Part shown: positions 53,092-61,887 of the stretch, one piece after another | How the letters are laid out: each line of letters starts with the position of its first letter | How positions within the stretch are numbered: position 1 is the stretch's first letter | Source: Lachnospiraceae bacterium | GTDB taxonomy: Bacteria; Bacillota; Clostridia; Lachnospirales; Lachnospiraceae | Length of the DNA stretch: 64,000 bases | Direction: 5' to 3' | Assembly: GCA_014804645.1 (NCBI GenBank) | Contig: JAAUZI010000094.1 | Coordinates: 1 to 64,000 of the forward strand | The notes under the pieces: generated by a model | What the model saw: only the letters and a program-made list of their open reading frames with translations | Databases searched by the model: none | Told to the model about the DNA's origin: nothing | Made by a program: the position numbers and the translations under genes

Positions 53092-54861
53092 ATGACAGAA
53101 GAGATTATGAGTGCGGTAAGCAGTGAAGTGTTCGGCGTCTGGTTTCTGATCGGCGCTGCACTGGTGTTCTGGATGCAGGCGGGTTTTGCCATGGTGGAGG
53201 CTGGCTTTACCAGGGCAAAAAACACCGGCAACATTATTATGAAAAATCTGATGGATTTCTGTATCGGCACAGTGGTATTCATCCTGATTGGCTTTGGCCT
53301 GTTACTGGGAGAGGATTTGCTGGGTTTTATCGGAAAACCAGGGTTTGATATTTTTACGGCCTATGAAAGCTTTGACTGGTCCAGCTTTGTGTTCAATCTG
53401 GTGTTCTGCGCCACCACGGCGACCATTGTGTCCGGCGCCATGGCGGAGAGGACAAAATTTCTGTCCTATTGTGTGTATTCGGCGGTGATTTCCGCTCTGA
53501 TCTATCCCATCGAGGCACACTGGATCTGGGGCGGCGGCTGGCTGGCACAGCTGGGTTTTCACGATTTTGCAGGTTCCTGCGCCATCCATATGGTGGGCGG
53601 CATTTCCGCCATCATTGGCGCCAAGCTGTTGGGGCCCCGTATTGGCAAGTTCAACAGAGATAAAAACGGCAAGGTTACTAAAGTAAATGCATTTCCCGGA
53701 CATAACCTGGCTATGGGCGCTCTGGGAGTGTTCATCCTCTGGCTGGGTTGGTACGGTTTTAATGGTGCGGCGGCTACCTCCATGGCGCAGCTGGGCTCCA
53801 TCTTTGTGACCACCACCATAGCCCCTGCCATTGCTACGGTGGTATGTATGATTTTCACCTGGGTCAAATATGGCAAGCCGGATGTGTCCATGTGCCTGAA
53901 TGCCTCTCTGGCCGGGCTGGTGGCTATCACGGCCTCCTGCGACGTGACGGATGCCTTCGGCGCTATCGTGATCGGCGCTGTGGCCGGCCTGCTGGTGGTA
54001 TTCGGCGTATGGCTGCTGGACTATAAACTACATATTGACGATCCCGTGGGCGCTGTGGCAGTGCATATGATGAATGGTATCTGGGGCACTATTGCCACAG
54101 GATTGTTTGCCACCAACACGGCTCCCGGATACAGCATCGCGGACGCGGCAGGCAATGAGCTGGTGGGCTTGTTCTACGGCGGCGGCTTTAAACTGCTGGG
54201 ACTGCAGCTGCTGGGCTTTGCCTCCGTGGCGGCCTGGACGGCAGTGACCATGACCATCGTGTTCCTAGCTATAAAGGCCATTTTTGGTCTGCGGGTTACA
54301 GAGGAGGAGGAAATTGTGGGCCTGGATGCCAAGGAGCATGGTCTGGCTTCCGCTTACGCCGGATTTGCCATCATGGATATTTCTAACACAATGAACATGA
54401 GTGTCAATGAAAACACGGATCTGGGCAATGACAATTATGTGACGGCCTCCGAGGCTCAGAAGAATGCCTCCGTCCCCGTTGTGGACGCTTTCGCGGCGGT
54501 GAGCACCGGCATCCACAAGGTGGTGGTGATTGCCAAGATGACCAGGTACGATGCTCTGAGGAAAGCCATGAACGATCTGGGCGTCACAGGCATGACCGTC
54601 ACCAATGTGATGGGCTGCGGCGTGCAGAGAGGCGCAGGCGAGAAGTACCGCGGCGTAGAGATGGACGCCACACTGCTGCCTAAGATCAAGGTGGAGGTAG
54701 TGGTGAGTAAGATCCCTGTGGGAGACGTGGTGGAGGCCGCCAAGAAGGCGCTGTATACCGGACATATCGGAGACGGTAAGATATTTGTGTACGGCGTGGA
54801 GCGTGTGGTCAAGGTCCGCACGGGTGAAGAGGGCTTTGACGCTCTGCAGGATGTGGAGTGA
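53092..54861 (+). CDS. amt: Ammonium transporter fused to a PII signalling domain
   Basis: 589 residues; ATG at 53092 after GAGGAGG. Residues ~1-405 are a full Amt channel of eleven helices: FWMQAGFAMVEAGFTRAKN at ~24, the twin His of the pore in AIHMVGG and VAVHMMNG, and WLGWYGFNGAAA. A linker of ~70 residues follows. Residues 474-589 are a complete PII (GlnB/GlnK) protein: HKVVVIAKMTRYDALRKAMN, T-loop GVQRGAGEKYRGVEMD, LLPKIKVEVVV, TGHIGDGKIFV and a final RTGEEG. The residue that aligns with the uridylylated Tyr51 of enteric PII is Met. PII normally binds Amt in trans and blocks it when nitrogen is plentiful; here the regulator is tethered. Confidence 0.95.
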   Translation: MTEEIMSAVSSEVFGVWFLIGAALVFWMQAGFAMVEAGFTRAKNTGNIIMKNLMDFCIGTVVFILIGFGLLLGEDLLGFIGKPGFDIFTAYESFDWSSFVFNLVFCATTATIVSGAMAERTKFLSYCVYSAVISALIYPIEAHWIWGGGWLAQLGFHDFAGSCAIHMVGGISAIIGAKLLGPRIGKFNRDKNGKVTKVNAFPGHNLAMGALGVFILWLGWYGFNGAAATSMAQLGSIFVTTTIAPAIATVVCMIFTWVKYGKPDVSMCLNASLAGLVAITASCDVTDAFGAIVIGAVAGLLVVFGVWLLDYKLHIDDPVGAVAVHMMNGIWGTIATGLFATNTAPGYSIADAAGNELVGLFYGGGFKLLGLQLLGFASVAAWTAVTMTIVFLAIKAIFGLRVTEEEEIVGLDAKEHGLASAYAGFAIMDISNTMNMSVNENTDLGNDNYVTASEAQKNASVPVVDAFAAVSTGIHKVVVIAKMTRYDALRKAMNDLGVTGMTVTNVMGCGVQRGAGEKYRGVEMDATLLPKIKVEVVVSKIPVGDVVEAAKKALYTGHIGDGKIFVYGVERVVKVRTGEEGFDALQDVE

Positions 54862-54877
54862 TCTGATACAGACAAGG

Positions 54878-54909
54878 CAGCCCCGGATGGTGTAAACCAT
54901 CCGGGGCTG
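54878..54909 (+). terminator. Terminator-like hairpin after amt
   Basis: CAGCCCCGGATGG (54878-54890), TGTAAA, CCATCCGGGGCTG (54897-54909): thirteen pairs. No U-tract on the plus strand; it lies between convergent genes. Confidence 0.7.
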
Positions 54910-54928
54910 TACTGTGCTCGTGATATGT

Positions 54929-55798
54929 TTATCGGCCATAAAAGATTTCCGCAATGGGGGAATCGGGAGATAATATCACAGTTTTGTTGCCGCCCACCAT
55001 GGAAGCCTTCAGAGCGTCCAGGCTGCGCACAAAGGAATAAAACTCGGTCTTGGACTCGTCTGCGTATGCCTCGGACAGAATCCGCATATACTCGGCCTCG
55101 CCCTCGGCGATAAGGATTTCAGCCTCCTTTTCCGCCTCGGACAGCATTACCGTCACCTCTTTGTCCGTGGTGTTGCGAATGATCTGGGCCTCGGAACTGC
55201 CCTCTGCGGTATAGGTGGCGGCGATATTGTCGCGCTCGGAGATCATGCGCTCGTACACGGCCGCCTTGTTGTCGCTGGGCAGATCCAGCTGCTTGATCTC
55301 AAAGGATAAAAGTTCAATTCCATATTGGTCCAGTGTGTTTCCAATGTTGGCGATAATGGCATCGGAGAGTGCGCCGTCCCGCCCGGAGATCACATCGTCC
55401 TGAGTGGTGCTGGAAATCACATTTTTAGTGGAGTTGTAGACCACGGTATCCAAACGGCCCTCCGCACTCCCTATGGAAGAGTTCAAAGTCTGGGCAAAAA
55501 GCAGGGGATCGGTGATATGCCACAGCACATAGCTGTTGCAAATCATGGTCTTTTTGTCGCTGGTGATTACATCCGAGGAGGACAGATCGTACAACAGTGT
55601 CTCCTTGGGCAGGGTATCCACGCTCTGTATAAAGGGAATCTTGAAACTGACGCCCGCGTGATCTACCACATGGTCTACCTTGCCGAACTGACGTATCAGG
55701 CTGTATTGATTTTCATTGGTGATGACCAGGCTGTTGGCCCCCACGATCAGCAGGGCCAGCACAATAATAATTATGGATGCGTTCATTATTTTTTTCAT
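54929..55798 (-). CDS. hflC: HflC-like SPFH/prohibitin membrane protein
   Basis: 289 residues; ATG at 55798 with AGAGG upstream inside palindromic element copy C. N-terminal anchor ~5-24, then the SPFH domain (ENQYSLIRQFGKVDHVV, HAGVSFKIPFIQSVDTLPKE) and a coiled coil (~200-265, AEKEAEILIAEGEAEYMRIL). In enterobacteria HflK and HflC form a large cage around FtsH and modulate its proteolysis. The upstream neighbour is the matching HflK-like gene; ftsH is elsewhere in the window. Confidence 0.93.
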   Translation of the reverse strand: MKKIMNASIIIIVLALLIVGANSLVITNENQYSLIRQFGKVDHVVDHAGVSFKIPFIQSVDTLPKETLLYDLSSSDVITSDKKTMICNSYVLWHITDPLLFAQTLNSSIGSAEGRLDTVVYNSTKNVISSTTQDDVISGRDGALSDAIIANIGNTLDQYGIELLSFEIKQLDLPSDNKAAVYERMISERDNIAATYTAEGSSEAQIIRNTTDKEVTVMLSEAEKEAEILIAEGEAEYMRILSEAYADESKTEFYSFVRSLDALKASMVGGNKTVILSPDSPIAEIFYGR

Positions 55799-55800
55799 AT

Positions 55801-55894
55801 TTACCTCTTCTCTGCATATTTGTAGTTGGCAAAGCCAACTACTGCTGTGCTTGCGATACTACACTAATCAGTATTTGGAACGTCAGTTCCAAAC
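55801..55894 (-). repeat. Palindromic Shine-Dalgarno element, copy C
   Basis: Read on the minus strand: TTTGGAAC/GTTCCAAA, then ATACTG with TAGTAT, then GTAGTTGGC/GCCAACTAC, then AATATGCAGAGAAGAGGTAA just before the hflC ATG. The first stem differs from copies A and B by an A-U to G-C swap on both arms, so pairing is kept. AGAGGTAA occurs on both sides (55895-55902 and 55801-55808); the upstream one contains the hflK stop codon. Confidence 0.88.
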
Positions 55895-56926
55895 TTACCT
55901 CTGTTCTGCGTATCCGTTATTCTGGCTGGGACTCACGAAGGAGTCAATGGGATAGATGGTCTGCATATCGCCGCTGGGGCTTTCGATAATAACCTTAAGG
56001 TCCGGCAGCACCTCCTCCATGGCCTCAAAGAACATACGCTGTCGGGTGATCGTAGGATTCTTCACATACTCTTCATACATGGCGTTGAACCGGGCCACCT
56101 GGGCAGTCGCCTCGTTGATACGCTCAGTCTTTCTGGCCTCCGCATCCTTGATGATGCCGTCCACTCTGGCCTGTGCCTGAGGGAGCTGTTCGTTGCGGTA
56201 TTTGTTGGCGTTATTCAATGCGGTTTCCTTGCCCTGCTTGGCGGTTTCCACCGCTTTGAAGGCCTCCATGACTTCCACGGTGGGCGGCTCGGAATCCTGT
56301 ATGGTGATGTTGACCAGTTGGATTCCCAGATCCTGCTGGTCCAGCTGATCGATGATCCTGGACTTAATTGCCGCCTGAATCTCGTTCTTTCCGGTAGTCA
56401 GAACATCATCCACCGTGTAGCTGCTGATCACGGTCCGGATACAGCTCTGGGATATGTTTTTCAGGATGTTCACCGGCTCCCGGGAGGCGTAGAGCGCCTT
56501 GACGGGATCGCTGTAGCGATATTCCACGAAAAAGTCCACGTTTACAAAATTGTAGTCCGAAGTAATCATCAGAGATTCATTGGCAGTGGTATTGTTGTAG
56601 TCATCGATGTCATAGCCGATGGAAAAGCCCTGAATCGTTGTGTTGACTTTTCTCACACGCTGGACAAAGGGAATCTTAAAATGTAATCCCGGCTCTGTCA
56701 CCGCAGTGGCTTGTCCCAAAGTAATCAGCACCGCCTGCTCCTGTTCGCGAATCTGGTAGGTAGAGCCGAATACCAGTATCAACACCACGGCGATCAGGGC
56801 GAGTACGCCCAGAATCTTACCGGTGGACCGCAAGGGGTTTTGCATGCCTGCACTGTTTCTCTGCCAGTTTCCGTCCGGTCCCATGGTCTGGAATCCGTTT
56901 TGTCTGTTGCGGCGGGAATCTTTCAT
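55895..56926 (-). CDS. hflK: HflK-like SPFH/prohibitin membrane protein
   Basis: 343 residues; ATG at 56926 with AAGGAAG upstream. A polar Asn/Gln-rich N-terminus, one membrane helix (~34-55, ILGVLALIAVVLILVFGSTY), the SPFH domain (IREQEQAVLITLGQATAV, HFKIPFVQRVRKVNT) and a coiled coil (~215-290) with QGKETALNNANKYRNEQLPQ. This is the first gene of the hflK-hflC pair. The stop codon lies in the direct repeat that borders the palindromic element. Confidence 0.93.
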   Translation of the reverse strand: MKDSRRNRQNGFQTMGPDGNWQRNSAGMQNPLRSTGKILGVLALIAVVLILVFGSTYQIREQEQAVLITLGQATAVTEPGLHFKIPFVQRVRKVNTTIQGFSIGYDIDDYNNTTANESLMITSDYNFVNVDFFVEYRYSDPVKALYASREPVNILKNISQSCIRTVISSYTVDDVLTTGKNEIQAAIKSRIIDQLDQQDLGIQLVNITIQDSEPPTVEVMEAFKAVETAKQGKETALNNANKYRNEQLPQAQARVDGIIKDAEARKTERINEATAQVARFNAMYEEYVKNPTITRQRMFFEAMEEVLPDLKVIIESPSGDMQTIYPIDSFVSPSQNNGYAEQR

Positions 56927-56999
56927 ATGTCATACTTCCTTTCTGTTGTGCCATTGCGGTTTCTTTTGCAATGGGCGGTTGTGTTTTGTTGTTACATGT

Positions 57000-57028
57000 A
57001 TTATACAATAAAGTATTTGGAGTCACAA
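57000..57028 (-). promoter_or_regulatory. Promoter of hflK-hflC
   Basis: On the minus strand TTGTGA (57028-57023), 17-nt spacer, TATAAT (57005-57000), about 75 nt ahead of hflK. Confidence 0.7.
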
Positions 57029-57074
57029 CAGCAGAAAGGCGCACGTTGGAGGCCGATAATGTGCCGTGGACGCT

Positions 57075-59159
57075 CTATCGGATCTTTTCCTCCACGTTTC
57101 TCTGAAAGCCCACATAGGTCACTGTAAAGTACACCAGATAAATCCCGAAAAACAGAGCAATACTTTCCAGAAAGAATCCGCCCGGCGCTGTGGGGACGCC
57201 GGTCATGTCCACAAAACCATTACTGACAGCCAGAATCATTTTCCCGCTGATAACTATGGCCAGTATGGCCGGACAGAGGTAGTATGCGGCCATCTGACGC
57301 AGAATCAGTCCCCGCAGCTGTCCGCGGTTCAGCCCCAGCTTGGTCAACACGTCGTAGCGGAATTTGTACTTTGCGGAGTCACTCAACTGCTGCACGGAAA
57401 GGACGGTCATGGCCACGCAGACAAATACCATCCCCATATAGAACATGGGGAAAATAAGGGAGCCAAGTATATATTTCAGCTCGGGAATCAGAGCGCTTTT
57501 TACCAGATAGATTCCGGCATAGGAGACAATGTTGTCTGAGCCGATGGAGAAATCCGATGCGGATTTGTCGGATTCACTGAAAAAATCCAAATAGGGGTCC
57601 GGCTCCAGGGCGTCCAGCATGAGCTGCAGTTCCGCCGGAGGATGCCCCTGAACGTCCGCTGCCAGCTCGGAGTAATAGGGCGTCATCCGACCTAAAACGG
57701 CATCCGGCACTACCACCAGGTAATCTGCCCCATTGTGCCCATCCTGGGAAAAGGGATCGCTGACAATTCCGGCGCAGACCAGAAACCCTTGTCCGCTGGC
57801 ATCGGCAATCTGCAGATCTGAGCCGATTTCCCGCACCTCCTCATAAAGCCGGGGCTTGATCTGCACCAGATATTCTCCCGCCGCCAGAGGAATTTCATCA
57901 TAGCCCAGCATGTTTCGCAGGCGGTTGTAGTCTGACAGTCCCATATAGGTATCGTAGGGATAATAGATGCTTTCACGCCAAAGCGCCTCCCGGATTTTTG
58001 ACAGATCAGGGGTTCCGTCCTCCCCGCGGTACATGGATCCATAGGCGCTGAGATGGGTGAGAACCCAGGTGTTGACCTGGGCCTCCCCGTCTGTATAAAT
58101 GTGATAGGTATAGTACTCTGCCTCGATTCCCAGGGAGTCTATCGCGGCTCGTTCCTCCCCGAAATCATATTCCGGGTCATCGCTGAACATCTGAATGTCA
58201 AAGGGAAATTTGTCTTCCAGCACCGTATTTTCATAGGCGCTGAACATAAGAGCAATGGAGGCCCCCATCAGCGCCAGGGTAAACAGCGAGGTCAGCGTTC
58301 CCAGAGTAAATTGCATGGTGCGGATCTTGGAGGCAAACTGCCGCAGCAGGAACAGATTCTGGCCCCGGTAAATGACGCTGCCCTTCCTGCGCACATAGCA
58401 GATAATCCATGCGGACAGCCCGGTGTAAAAGAGATAAATGGTAAGCACCAGCCCAATCAGAAACAGCAGGATTTCCCCGGCGCTCTGCAGCATGCCAAAG
58501 ATGGTCCAAAACAGGAAGATAAAGAGGACGGACAAGGGGAGAATCAGCTGCTTAGCCCCCTCGTGTTTTTCACGGATTTCCTCGTTTTGACGCCTGGCGT
58601 TCATCAGTGCCTGAATATTCATTTTCCGAAATTTGCGCCGACATCTGAACAGGGCCAGCAGGTAACAGCCGCTGTAGCACAGCACCGTCGTGACAATGGT
58701 TCCCCGGCTGAAAGAAATATGCAGATGGTATTCCATTCTTACCATAGAAAACAGGATGGTGAGCAGGAACTGCTGCAGCAGTACGCCCAGCAGGCAGCCC
58801 AGCAAAAAGGAGGCGCAGCCCAGCAGAATATTTTCACGGATATACAGCCTGGAGACAGTTTTCTTTTTCATACCTAACAGCAGATATATGCCGAATTCCG
58901 TACTCCTTTTCTTCAGCATGAAACGGACCATATAGCCTATCAGCCAGGCCACGATCAGCACAATGAACACAGTGCAAAGACCGATCATCACCGTCATTAT
59001 GTCCCCGTCTTCCATACTGAAATTCACCGCCAGATTATTTTGAAAAAACAGGCTGTTAAAAGCATACATCAGCGCCGTGACCATCGTCATAGTGAGAATG
59101 TATACCAGATAGTCTCTGGCGGAACGTTTCATATTGCGAAATGCAAGTTTATTTAACAT
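57075..59159 (-). CDS. Bce-type ABC transporter permease (FtsX-like)
   Basis: 694 residues; begins MLNKLAFRNMKRSARDYLVY. Ten membrane helices: one, then three (~55-165), two around ~205-245, one at ~290, a large outer domain (~315-525), and three at the end (~540-680). This is the BceB/VraG layout, in which the outer domain recognises cell-wall-active peptides such as bacitracin and the transporter also signals to its histidine kinase. It lies 15 nt after the ATPase gene. Confidence 0.94.
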   Translation of the reverse strand: MLNKLAFRNMKRSARDYLVYILTMTMVTALMYAFNSLFFQNNLAVNFSMEDGDIMTVMIGLCTVFIVLIVAWLIGYMVRFMLKKRSTEFGIYLLLGMKKKTVSRLYIRENILLGCASFLLGCLLGVLLQQFLLTILFSMVRMEYHLHISFSRGTIVTTVLCYSGCYLLALFRCRRKFRKMNIQALMNARRQNEEIREKHEGAKQLILPLSVLFIFLFWTIFGMLQSAGEILLFLIGLVLTIYLFYTGLSAWIICYVRRKGSVIYRGQNLFLLRQFASKIRTMQFTLGTLTSLFTLALMGASIALMFSAYENTVLEDKFPFDIQMFSDDPEYDFGEERAAIDSLGIEAEYYTYHIYTDGEAQVNTWVLTHLSAYGSMYRGEDGTPDLSKIREALWRESIYYPYDTYMGLSDYNRLRNMLGYDEIPLAAGEYLVQIKPRLYEEVREIGSDLQIADASGQGFLVCAGIVSDPFSQDGHNGADYLVVVPDAVLGRMTPYYSELAADVQGHPPAELQLMLDALEPDPYLDFFSESDKSASDFSIGSDNIVSYAGIYLVKSALIPELKYILGSLIFPMFYMGMVFVCVAMTVLSVQQLSDSAKYKFRYDVLTKLGLNRGQLRGLILRQMAAYYLCPAILAIVISGKMILAVSNGFVDMTGVPTAPGGFFLESIALFFGIYLVYFTVTYVGFQRNVEEKIR

Positions 59160-59174
59160 ACGTACCTCCCAAAC

Positions 59175-59975
59175 TTATTGATGAGGAATGTTTCCCGTCA
59201 GGGACAATACATCCAGAATTTCCTGCAGGAACACCTTGCGGCTCTTGTCGCCCCGGACCAGCTCGTGGAATATTTTTCCGTCTTTGAGAAACATAATACG
59301 TCCGCAGTAGCTGGCCGAAAAAGCATCGTGCGTCACCATGAGGATCGTGGCTTTCATGGTGTGGTTCAGATTCGAGAATGTCTCCAACAGGGTCTGGGCT
59401 GCTTTGGAGTCCAGCGCTCCGGTGGGTTCGTCGGCCAGCAGGAGCTTGGGGCGGTTCACCAGCGCTCTGGCGCAGGCGCAGCGCTGTTTCTGACCGCCGG
59501 ATACCTGGTAGGGAAATTTGTTCCGTATGTCCTCGATTCCCAGCAGCTGCAGAATCTCATCGCAGCTGCTCAGAATCGCTTTTTTTCGGCTTAATCCACC
59601 GGTCGTTGTCTGCGCGGAGCCCTTTAGATTGTCCTGCAGAGTCAGAGCCAGTATGATATTTTCCTCGATAGTCAGGGTGTCTAGCAGATTGTAGTCCTGG
59701 AAAACGAATCCCAGATTGTTTTTGCGAAAATCGGACAGGGCATCCTCCGACAATTCGGTAATGTCCGTGTTCTCATAATAGATATGTCCGGAGGTCACGC
59801 GGTCAATGGTGGCCAGCATGTTCAGCAGTGTGGTCTTTCCGGAGCCGGAGGGTCCCATGACTCCTACAAATTCTCCTTTGTCCACACAGAAACTGACTCT
59901 GTCCACAGCCTTGGTCACGTTGGATTTGTTGCCATAGTATTTTTCTACATCACATATTCGGATATAATCCTGCAC
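59175..59975 (-). CDS. Bce-type ABC transporter ATP-binding protein
   Basis: About 266 residues. The GTG at 59975 has AGAGGTG at good distance; GTG 59984 is an alternative three codons upstream. Walker A GPSGSGKTTLLNMLATID, Q-loop VFQDYNLLDTLTIEENI, signature QVSGGQKQRCACARAL, Walker B LLLADEPTGALDS, H-loop VTHDA: a MacB/BceA-family ATPase. Works with the permease encoded downstream and the kinase and regulator encoded upstream in peptide-antibiotic resistance. Confidence 0.95.
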   Translation of the reverse strand: MQDYIRICDVEKYYGNKSNVTKAVDRVSFCVDKGEFVGVMGPSGSGKTTLLNMLATIDRVTSGHIYYENTDITELSEDALSDFRKNNLGFVFQDYNLLDTLTIEENIILALTLQDNLKGSAQTTTGGLSRKKAILSSCDEILQLLGIEDIRNKFPYQVSGGQKQRCACARALVNRPKLLLADEPTGALDSKAAQTLLETFSNLNHTMKATILMVTHDAFSASYCGRIMFLKDGKIFHELVRGDKSRKVFLQEILDVLSLTGNIPHQ

Positions 59976-60051
59976 CTTATACACCTCTTTCTTTATTTTG
60001 CGAAATCCAGTCTACGGTATAATTGTATCCGTTCCGCATATGTTTTCCTAT

Positions 60052-60097
60052 AAAAATAGATTGAAGTTATCTTAAGATTTCGTAAGATAACTTCAGT
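60052..60097 (-). terminator. Terminator after the Bce-type kinase gene
   Basis: On the minus strand TGAAGTTATCTTA (60095-60083), loop, TAAGATAACTTCA (60074-60062), then ATCTATTTTTA. It separates the regulator/kinase unit from the transporter unit; the transporter promoter should lie at 59985-60050 but no sigma-A consensus was found, as expected for an activator-dependent promoter. Confidence 0.75.
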
Positions 60098-60105
60098 CTA
60101 TGGTA

Positions 60106-61161
60106 TCAGTCTCTGCATATGTATTTGCTTACGGGGAATTCAAGATATAGCTTTGTGCCCGCGCCGTATTCCGACTCTGCGCGAAGACTGATTCCCAGTC
60201 TGTCGCACAGCTTGCGGCACAGATACAGTCCCATGCCGGTGGAGCGCCTGTTGTCCCGTCCGTTGCTGCCGGTAAAGCCCTTTTCAAAGATACGGGACAG
60301 CTCTTCCCGGCGAATACCGATTCCATTGTCCTCAAACACCAGAATCACGCCGTTTTCGGTCCGGGTGGTATGAATGTTGAACAAGGGGTGTTCGCTGCGG
60401 TATTTTACGCTGTTGAGCAGGATCTGATTCAAGATGAAAACAATCCACTTTTCATCGGTATAAACGCTGTCCTTGCAGTCCACATGGGCCTGCACCCTAT
60501 TTTGAATGAGCAAAAGATGATTTTTGTCCAGTACCTGGCAGACGACCATCTCCAGGCAGGTCTCCCGTATCAGATAGTCCTTGTAGACCTGGTCCGAGCG
60601 GGCATAGTACAGCACCATGTCCACATAGTTTTCGATCTTCTGGTTTTCCAGGCTTATGGTGAGATAATCCTCCCCGTCTCCAGGAGGCTTTTCGGAGGGG
60701 AACACAGCTTTAGCCGCCACATTTCTCCGGTTGTCACAGAGCAGAGCTATGCCGGTGATGGGGGCTTTGATCTCATGTACCCAGCTCTCCATGTATTCCC
60801 TGTAGTCCTGCTGCTCGTCCTCCACTTGTCGAATGCGCTCGATACAGGCCTTGTTGGAGCGGCAAATCAATTCCTTATACAGACGATCCTCCAGGCGAAA
60901 GGAGTCCGGCAGCAACTCGCCCAGAAGATATCTCTGGTCAATATTTTCCAAAATCTGCTGTGTCTCCAGAAAAAATCTTCTCCTCCGCAGGAAGGTGACG
61001 AGCAGCCAGGCTGCCAGCAGAAACAGCCAGACGGTCAGAAAAAGGAAAGTGTTTGTCCCGCCGTAGCCGGTCATTCTGAAAAACGCCGTGGCTGTACACA
61101 TGCATACCAGATGGAGGAGCAGGAGCATTCCTCTGTCCCTGATGAAGTCTGTCAATCTCAT
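60106..61161 (-). CDS. Bce-type sensor histidine kinase
   Basis: 351 residues. Two close membrane helices (~12-30 and ~37-57) with almost no outer loop: the intramembrane-sensing BceS type that reads the state of its ABC transporter. H box YMESWVHEIKAPITGIAL at ~122, N box IVFILNQILLNSVKY at ~247, then VFEDNGIGIRREELSRIFEK and TGMGLYLCRKLCDRLG. It phosphorylates the response regulator whose gene overlaps it by four bases. Confidence 0.95.
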   Translation of the reverse strand: MRLTDFIRDRGMLLLLHLVCMCTATAFFRMTGYGGTNTFLFLTVWLFLLAAWLLVTFLRRRRFFLETQQILENIDQRYLLGELLPDSFRLEDRLYKELICRSNKACIERIRQVEDEQQDYREYMESWVHEIKAPITGIALLCDNRRNVAAKAVFPSEKPPGDGEDYLTISLENQKIENYVDMVLYYARSDQVYKDYLIRETCLEMVVCQVLDKNHLLLIQNRVQAHVDCKDSVYTDEKWIVFILNQILLNSVKYRSEHPLFNIHTTRTENGVILVFEDNGIGIRREELSRIFEKGFTGSNGRDNRRSTGMGLYLCRKLCDRLGISLRAESEYGAGTKLYLEFPVSKYICRD

Positions 61162-61823
61162 ATGCGGTATCCCACTCCTCTCCGGGTTTCGATAAAGTCC
61201 CGCATCCCCATGGATTTCAGCTTTTCGCGGAGCTTGGCCACATGGACGCTCAAGGTATTGTCGTCTATGTATATCCGGTTCTCCCAGAGATATTCAATCA
61301 GGTCCATTCTGGACACAAAGATTCCCGGATTTTGAAACAGCCGATGCAGGATTTTCATTTCGTTTTTGGTCAAGTCCACGTTCTGACCTCGGCAGGAGAG
61401 GCAGCATTTGGCAATATCCAGCGTCACACCGTTCGAGGTAAACAGGGTGGTTTCCTTTGGCATGTTCCCGGAGCGTTTCAGCACAGCGGCAATTCTGGCC
61501 AGCAGGACCGGGGCCTGATAGGGCTTGGTGATATAGTCGTCGCCGCCCTTCAGCAGACCGCTTAACTCGTCCATGGGGCCGGTGCGGCTAGTCAGAAAGA
61601 TGATCGGCGTCTCCGTCTGCTGTCTGAGCTGCGTACAGACATCAAAGCCGGAGAGCCCAGGCAGATTTACGTCCAACAGCACCAAATCCGGCCGGGCCGC
61701 AAGCACCTGGGGGACGATGGAGTCAAAGGAATCCGGCGCCGTCACTCGGTACAGGGCATTCTCCAACAGAATTTTCAGTTCGCATCTTATAAGCTGTTCG
61801 TCTTCGATTATGAATATATGCAT
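61158..61823 (-). CDS. Bce-type response regulator (OmpR family)
   Basis: 221 residues; ATG at 61823 with GAGGAG upstream. Receiver domain 1-115 with acidic IIEDEQ, phospho-Asp in DLVLLDVNLPGLSGF (~residue 51) and TSRTGPMDELSGLLKGGDDY; winged-helix domain ~125-221 ending IETRRGVGYRI. Likely activates the downstream transporter genes when peptide antibiotics are present. Confidence 0.95.
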   Translation of the reverse strand: MHIFIIEDEQLIRCELKILLENALYRVTAPDSFDSIVPQVLAARPDLVLLDVNLPGLSGFDVCTQLRQQTETPIIFLTSRTGPMDELSGLLKGGDDYITKPYQAPVLLARIAAVLKRSGNMPKETTLFTSNGVTLDIAKCCLSCRGQNVDLTKNEMKILHRLFQNPGIFVSRMDLIEYLWENRIYIDDNTLSVHVAKLREKLKSMGMRDFIETRRGVGYRI

Positions 61824-61854
61824 GGCAGCAGCTCCTCGGTATTGGATGGTTCAT

Positions 61855-61883
61855 ATTATAAGCGCATCCTTGAGGAAATGCAA
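61855..61883 (-). promoter_or_regulatory. Promoter of the Bce-type regulator/kinase unit
   Basis: On the minus strand TTGCAT (61883-61878), 17-nt spacer, TATAAT (61860-61855), about 30 nt ahead of the regulator start. Confidence 0.8.
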
Positions 61884-61887
61884 CGTA

